10,033 nucleotides of DNA from Chitinophaga pinensis (lineage in GTDB: Bacteria; Bacteroidota; Bacteroidia; AKYH767-A; OLB10). A program made the position numbers and the translations under genes. Positions 6,845 to 10,033 of the stretch are shown piece by piece (within the stretch, counting starts at the first letter, position 1; each line of letters opens with the position of its first letter). The notes under the pieces were generated by a model. It ran no database searches and had not been told where the DNA came from. It was given only the letters and a program-made list of their open reading frames with translations. The DNA lies in NCBI GenBank assembly GCA_945872015.1, contig CAMBYJ010000046.1, positions 1 through 10,033 on the forward strand. The letters run 5' to 3'.

Positions 6845-6853
6845 TATATTTAC
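6845..6853 (+). promoter_or_regulatory. Candidate -7 box for the ppa-crtY transcript
   Basis: TATATTTAC differs from TAnnTTTGC at one position and lies 14 bases before the pyrophosphatase ATG, just after the upstream terminator. No clear -33 TTTG is present. Placement between a terminator and the next gene makes a promoter here likely, but this exact box is only a candidate. Confidence 0.35.
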
Positions 6854-6867
6854 GAAAATTATTTTTT

Positions 6868-7392
6868 ATGAATCCCTGGCACGACGTACACTTTGGAGAT
6901 AAAGCTCCTGAAATTGTAAAGGCAATTATCGAAATCCCGAAGGGAAGTAAAGGGAAATATGAGATTGATAAAGAGAGTGGTTTGATAAAACTAGACCGTG
7001 CTTTATTTTCTGCTGTGCACTACCCTGCAAACTATGGATTTATTCCTAAGACCTATGCCGATGATAAGGATCCATTGGATATTTTAGTCATTACCTCACT
7101 TGAATTACCGCATTTGTGTTTAGTGGAAGCAAAAGTAATTGGTGTGATGCGTATGGTAGATCAAGGAGAAATGGATGATAAAATTATTGCAGTTGCATTG
7201 CATGATGAATCTGTAAATTATATCAACGATATTTCTGAATTACCTCCTCATACTACTATTGAGATGCGAAGATTTTTTGAGGATTATAAACTTTTAGAGA
7301 AGAAAAAAGTTGTAGTAGAAGAGTTTTTAAATAAAGAAAAAGCATTAGGTATTATTAAAGATGCTATTCAACTTTACAAGGAAACATTTTAA
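6868..7392 (+). CDS. ppa: Inorganic pyrophosphatase, family I (soluble)
   Basis: Hydrolyses pyrophosphate to phosphate in the cytoplasm, pulling biosynthetic reactions forward. At 174 residues it has the normal bacterial length. All key positions known from E. coli PPase can be placed: Glu22, Lys30, Glu32, Arg44, Tyr52, Tyr56, the metal-binding DDKDPLD (Asp66, Asp68, Asp71), Asp98, Asp103, Lys105, and Tyr140-Lys141. The YPANYGFIPKT segment (52-62) is diagnostic. The enzyme is therefore expected to be active with Mg2+. The lycopene cyclase gene starts six bases after its stop, so the two are probably cotranscribed; isoprenoid chain building releases pyrophosphate, which gives the pairing some sense, though this is inference. 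Confidence 0.96.
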   Translation: MNPWHDVHFGDKAPEIVKAIIEIPKGSKGKYEIDKESGLIKLDRALFSAVHYPANYGFIPKTYADDKDPLDILVITSLELPHLCLVEAKVIGVMRMVDQGEMDDKIIAVALHDESVNYINDISELPPHTTIEMRRFFEDYKLLEKKKVVVEEFLNKEKALGIIKDAIQLYKETF

Positions 7393-7398
7393 GCTTTA

Positions 7399-8565
7399 AT
7401 GATGTCGAGTAACCAATACGATTACATTTTTGCAGGAGGCGGCGCATCAGCGTTGAGTCTGCTTGTTCGTATGCAAAAAGAAGGTTTGTTACGAGATAAA
7501 AAAGTATTGGTCATTGATAAAGATCAAAAAGTACATAACGACCGTACCTGGTGTTTTTGGGAGGAGAAAGAAGGTTTGTTTGAACCGTGTGTGATTAAAA
7601 CATGGGATAAAATTCGTTTTGCGTCTCCTGGTTATGATGCGAAGTTAAATCCGCAGCCTTACAAGTATAAAATGATTCGCTCCCAGGCATTTTATCAATA
7701 TTGCAGAGATGTTATTTCTCAAAATAGCAATATTCATTTTGTGCAAGCAGCAATTTTAAATTTTGAAAACGATGTGGTGGTTACTTCAGAAGGTAGATAC
7801 AAAGGCGCACTTATTTTCAACAGCATATTACAAAATCTAAACAAAGACGAATCGCGTTATCATTATTTTTTGCAGCATTTCAAAGGCAAGTTTGTAGAAA
7901 CGGAGCAACCATTTTTTGAAGAAGGGGTTGCTACATTGATGGACTTTACCATCAATCAAAACAACGAATGTCGTTTTATGTATATCCTACCCCTAAGTGC
8001 GACAAAAGCATTAATAGAGTTTACTATTTTTTCAGAAAAGCTTTTGGTAGAATCAGCGTATGAGAGCGAGCTCATGAAATACATCGAAGAAAAATTAAAG
8101 TATCATCCCTATAAAATAACTGAAGAAGAATTTGGTGTAATTCCAATGTACAATCAGCCATTCCCAAAAAGATTAAATGCAAATGTGTTTAATATTGGAA
8201 CGAATGGCGGCGCTAGTAAAGCCTCTTCCGGATTTACGTTTCACTTTATTCAGGAAGAGTCGAAACAACTTGTTGCACATCTGAAAAAACATCCAAACTT
8301 GAATAATTATAATCCCAAAGGCAAAGGACGTTTTCAGTTTTTCGATGATGTATTTTTAAGAGTATTAAGAGAGAAAACAGTTCCTGCCTTTTATTTATTC
8401 AATTGCATGTTCAGAAAACTTCCAGCTTATTTACCATTAAAATTTTTAAATGAGGAAACATCTATGCTGGAAGATTTAAAAATCCTTCGCGTATTTCCAA
8501 GGATGGTATTTATGAAAGCAGCAATTAGCGAATTTCTTAGGCAACCTGTCCGTCGCGCTGAATAA
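7399..8565 (+). CDS. crtY: Lycopene beta-cyclase, CrtY type
   Basis: A 388-residue FAD/NAD(P)-dependent-fold enzyme that closes the beta-ionone rings of lycopene to give beta-carotene, precursor of zeaxanthin-type pigments. Residues 8-19 (DYIFAGGGASAL) are the dinucleotide-binding loop and VLVIDKD (36-42) the following strand. Diagnostic CrtY motifs are NDRTWCFWE (47-55), KFVETEQPFF (164-173) with LMDF (180-183), ALIEFTIFS (204-212), EFGVIPM (244-250) and NIGTNGGASKASSGFTF (265-281), equivalent to the usual IGTAGGxTKxSTGYTF. Length fits the family. Starts at ATG 7399 or the next ATG at 7402; no ribosome binding site decides. No other carotenoid gene (crtB, crtI, crtZ) is in the window, so the pathway must be elsewhere. 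Its end overlaps the convergent hydrolase gene by 29 bases. Confidence 0.92.
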   Translation: MMSSNQYDYIFAGGGASALSLLVRMQKEGLLRDKKVLVIDKDQKVHNDRTWCFWEEKEGLFEPCVIKTWDKIRFASPGYDAKLNPQPYKYKMIRSQAFYQYCRDVISQNSNIHFVQAAILNFENDVVVTSEGRYKGALIFNSILQNLNKDESRYHYFLQHFKGKFVETEQPFFEEGVATLMDFTINQNNECRFMYILPLSATKALIEFTIFSEKLLVESAYESELMKYIEEKLKYHPYKITEEEFGVIPMYNQPFPKRLNANVFNIGTNGGASKASSGFTFHFIQEESKQLVAHLKKHPNLNNYNPKGKGRFQFFDDVFLRVLREKTVPAFYLFNCMFRKLPAYLPLKFLNEETSMLEDLKILRVFPRMVFMKAAISEFLRQPVRRAE

Positions 8566-9325
8566 AATCGATGGCTACGCGGTTAAACGCATCCGACTGA
8601 TCCATATTCACAACGTGACCACAATTGTCTAATACTTCTAGAAAAGAATTCTTGTGTAAAGATACCATTCGTTTAACAGGCTCTAGGAACATGTAATCTT
8701 CGGAACCCATTACATATAAAATTGGAAGTCCTGTTTCTTTTTCACGAATGAAACGCAACAGCGGATTTAACTCTGCTGTTAATTTATACCAGCGTAAAAA
8801 TTCTTTTTGATATAACTTTCTTGCTTCGCTGATAAAAAACTTTCTTGACTCTGCATGACGTTTACGAGGCATGATAATCCATGCAAAAAACGAATACAGC
8901 CAGATATAAGGCACAATCGATTTCATTCGATTACCAAACCATACTAAAAAGCGAGAACGGATATTCAGACGCGTTATAGCGCCACCCATGATTAATGTTT
9001 TGATGCGCTCAGGTTGCATCTCTCCTATCATCCGTATGATTAAAGTACCGAGTGATATTCCGATAAAGTGTGCTTTTTGAATCTTTAAATGATCCAATAC
9101 TTCCAACACATCTTTACTAACTTTTTCAAATGTATATTTCTTATCGAGCACAAACTTTGCATGCTTCGATTTTCCATGTCCGCGTAAGTCAACAATCAAT
9201 ACGTTAAACTTCTCACTGAACGCTTTAAGCTGCTTATGCCAAATAGATGAACTACCTCCTGCGCCGTGCACAAACACAACCCAATCGGCTTTATCATTTA
9301 ACTCAAACTTTTTAAAGTGTAGCAT
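8537..9325 (-). CDS. Alpha/beta-fold hydrolase
   Basis: A 262-residue protein with the complete alpha/beta hydrolase layout: oxyanion-hole segment FVHGAGGSSSIW (18-29), the DLRGHGKS turn (46-53), nucleophile elbow GISLG with Ser91, a lid region (about 120-195), acid Asp210 in GSEDYMF and His237 in NCGHVVNMD. No signal peptide, so probably cytoplasmic or loosely membrane-bound; the lid is rich in aromatic and basic residues (e.g. YIWLYSFFAWIIMPRKR), which would suit a hydrophobic or lipid-like substrate. The actual ester or other substrate cannot be read. It begins six bases after the acyltransferase stop on the same strand, so a role in lipid or envelope metabolism is a reasonable guess only. 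Its 3' end overlaps the lycopene cyclase gene by 29 bases. Confidence 0.88.
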   Translation of the reverse strand: MLHFKKFELNDKADWVVFVHGAGGSSSIWHKQLKAFSEKFNVLIVDLRGHGKSKHAKFVLDKKYTFEKVSKDVLEVLDHLKIQKAHFIGISLGTLIIRMIGEMQPERIKTLIMGGAITRLNIRSRFLVWFGNRMKSIVPYIWLYSFFAWIIMPRKRHAESRKFFISEARKLYQKEFLRWYKLTAELNPLLRFIREKETGLPILYVMGSEDYMFLEPVKRMVSLHKNSFLEVLDNCGHVVNMDQSDAFNRVAIDFIQRDGQVA

Positions 9326-9331
9326 TTTTGT

Positions 9332-10033
9332 TTATTCGAATACTGTTTCCATCTGAATACCTTCGGGACGAGGATGTTTCCATCGCTTATGTGTCCACAA
9401 CCAAAATTCAGGAGCCTGCAAGATATCGTTTTCTAAAATCAAATTCGTTTTTTTCGTGATAAATCCTTTTTCTTCAACAGCAGGATTTTGGGTCACCACT
9501 GAGAAATAATATTCATAATGACCACGAGACACTTTCTTCACAGAACCAAACAACACCGGCATGTTATACTGACGAGCATATTTCTCCGTCCCGTAAAAGC
9601 AAGCCGTTTCCTGATTCATAAATTGCATCCAGTATGCTTTACGAGGATTAGAAGGACTCTGATCGATGGCAAAAATGGTTGCAGTTAATGTGTTTTTGTT
9701 GTTTTCAAATACCTCTGCAACACGCTTTGTGCTGATCATTTGTAATCCAAAGTTACTGCGCGACTTTAATACCTTATCATCAAAAAATTTATTGGACAGA
9801 GATTTATAAATAGCAATCGCTTGATGCTTCACCTGACTATCCAGTCCTGTTGCTACCCACTCCCAGTTGTTATAATGTCCGCCGGCAAGTATAACACTTT
9901 TTCCTTGAGCAAAATAAGCATCAAGAAGTTCGGGGTTAATTAATTTGTTGCGTTTCAACAATTCTTCTTTGGTAATAGCAAAAGACTTAAATGTCTCCAC
10001 CAATACATCGCAGAAGTGACGATAAAATTTTGC
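9332..10033 (-). CDS. Lipid A biosynthesis acyltransferase family (HtrB/LpxL-like), 5' end outside window
   Basis: The frame is open to the window edge, so the gene is partial: 233 residues are visible, beginning AKFYRHFCDVLVETFKS. An apparent TTG start at 10003 is internal, because the residues upstream of it also fit the family. With usual lengths near 290-300 residues, about 60 N-terminal residues including the membrane anchor are missing. The catalytic HX4E motif is GGHYNNWEW (visible His53 and Glu58). Further family segments are DQSPSN (124-129), the FYGTEKYA stretch (146-153) and the C-terminal PEFWLWTHKRWKHPRP. These enzymes add secondary acyl chains to lipid A or related lipids at the inner membrane; in Bacteroidota several paralogues exist and some act on other lipids (for example aminolipids or flexirubin-type products), so the acceptor is not certain. 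Six bases upstream of the hydrolase gene, presumably one operon. Confidence 0.9.
   Translation of the reverse strand, partial: AKFYRHFCDVLVETFKSFAITKEELLKRNKLINPELLDAYFAQGKSVILAGGHYNNWEWVATGLDSQVKHQAIAIYKSLSNKFFDDKVLKSRSNFGLQMISTKRVAEVFENNKNTLTATIFAIDQSPSNPRKAYWMQFMNQETACFYGTEKYARQYNMPVLFGSVKKVSRGHYEYYFSVVTQNPAVEEKGFITKKTNLILENDILQAPEFWLWTHKRWKHPRPEGIQMETVFE

Noticed and set aside
10001..10003. TTG as the true start of the acyltransferase
   Set aside because: The frame stays open to the window edge and the residues upstream (AKFYRHFCDV) fit the family, so the gene continues outside.

Overview
The window joins two unrelated kinds of DNA. Bases 1 to about 960 encode most of a phage virion protein. 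It resembles the tail-fibre or appendage proteins of marine T4-like myoviruses that infect cyanobacteria and SAR11, and it is visibly richer in G+C than the rest. From about 960 to 10033 the sequence is AT-rich chromosomal DNA of a Bacteroidota bacterium. The evidence for that phylum is the gene set (DUF4153 membrane protein, ABC-F protein of the YbiT/YkpA type, CrtY-type lycopene cyclase, HtrB/LpxL-like acyltransferase ending in a PEFWLW/HKRWKHPRP segment), start codons with almost no Shine-Dalgarno sequence, and a TATCTTTGC box of the Bacteroidota TAnnTTTG type before the ABC-F gene. The switch falls inside a methyltransferase gene, of which only the last ~55 codons remain. An assembly chimera near a contig end is the simplest explanation.

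Layout: (1) 1-987, 5'-truncated phage structural gene. (2) 960-1127, 3' fragment of a class I methyltransferase, then after one base a ZIP-family metal transporter (1129-1836). (3) A minus-strand cluster at 1825-4372, in transcription order: small lipoprotein cytochrome c, Hsp15-like S4-domain RNA-binding protein, DUF4153 membrane protein. Spacers are 12 and 10 bases; its end overlaps the ZIP gene convergently by 12 bases. (4) A 175-base divergent region, then plus-strand genes for an AhpC-type peroxiredoxin (4548-5102) and an ABC-F ATPase (5172-6803), the latter closed by a clear intrinsic terminator. (5) Inorganic pyrophosphatase (6868-7392) and lycopene cyclase (7399-8565), 6 bases apart and probably one transcript. 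(6) A minus-strand pair entering from the right edge: lipid A-type acyltransferase (5' end outside the window) and an alpha/beta hydrolase, 6 bases apart. The hydrolase end overlaps the lycopene cyclase end by 29 bases.

Most of the Bacteroidota part is ordinary housekeeping and envelope/pigment metabolism; I see no new multi-gene defence or mobile system. The points most worth a second look are the phage/host junction, the one-sided loss of an ATP site in the ABC-F protein, the altered metal-site residues of the ZIP protein, the single C-terminal cysteine of the peroxiredoxin, and an imperfect palindrome covering the ABC-F promoter. No tRNA, rRNA, CRISPR array, insertion sequence or riboswitch was recognised, and no gene-free stretch exceeds 300 bases.
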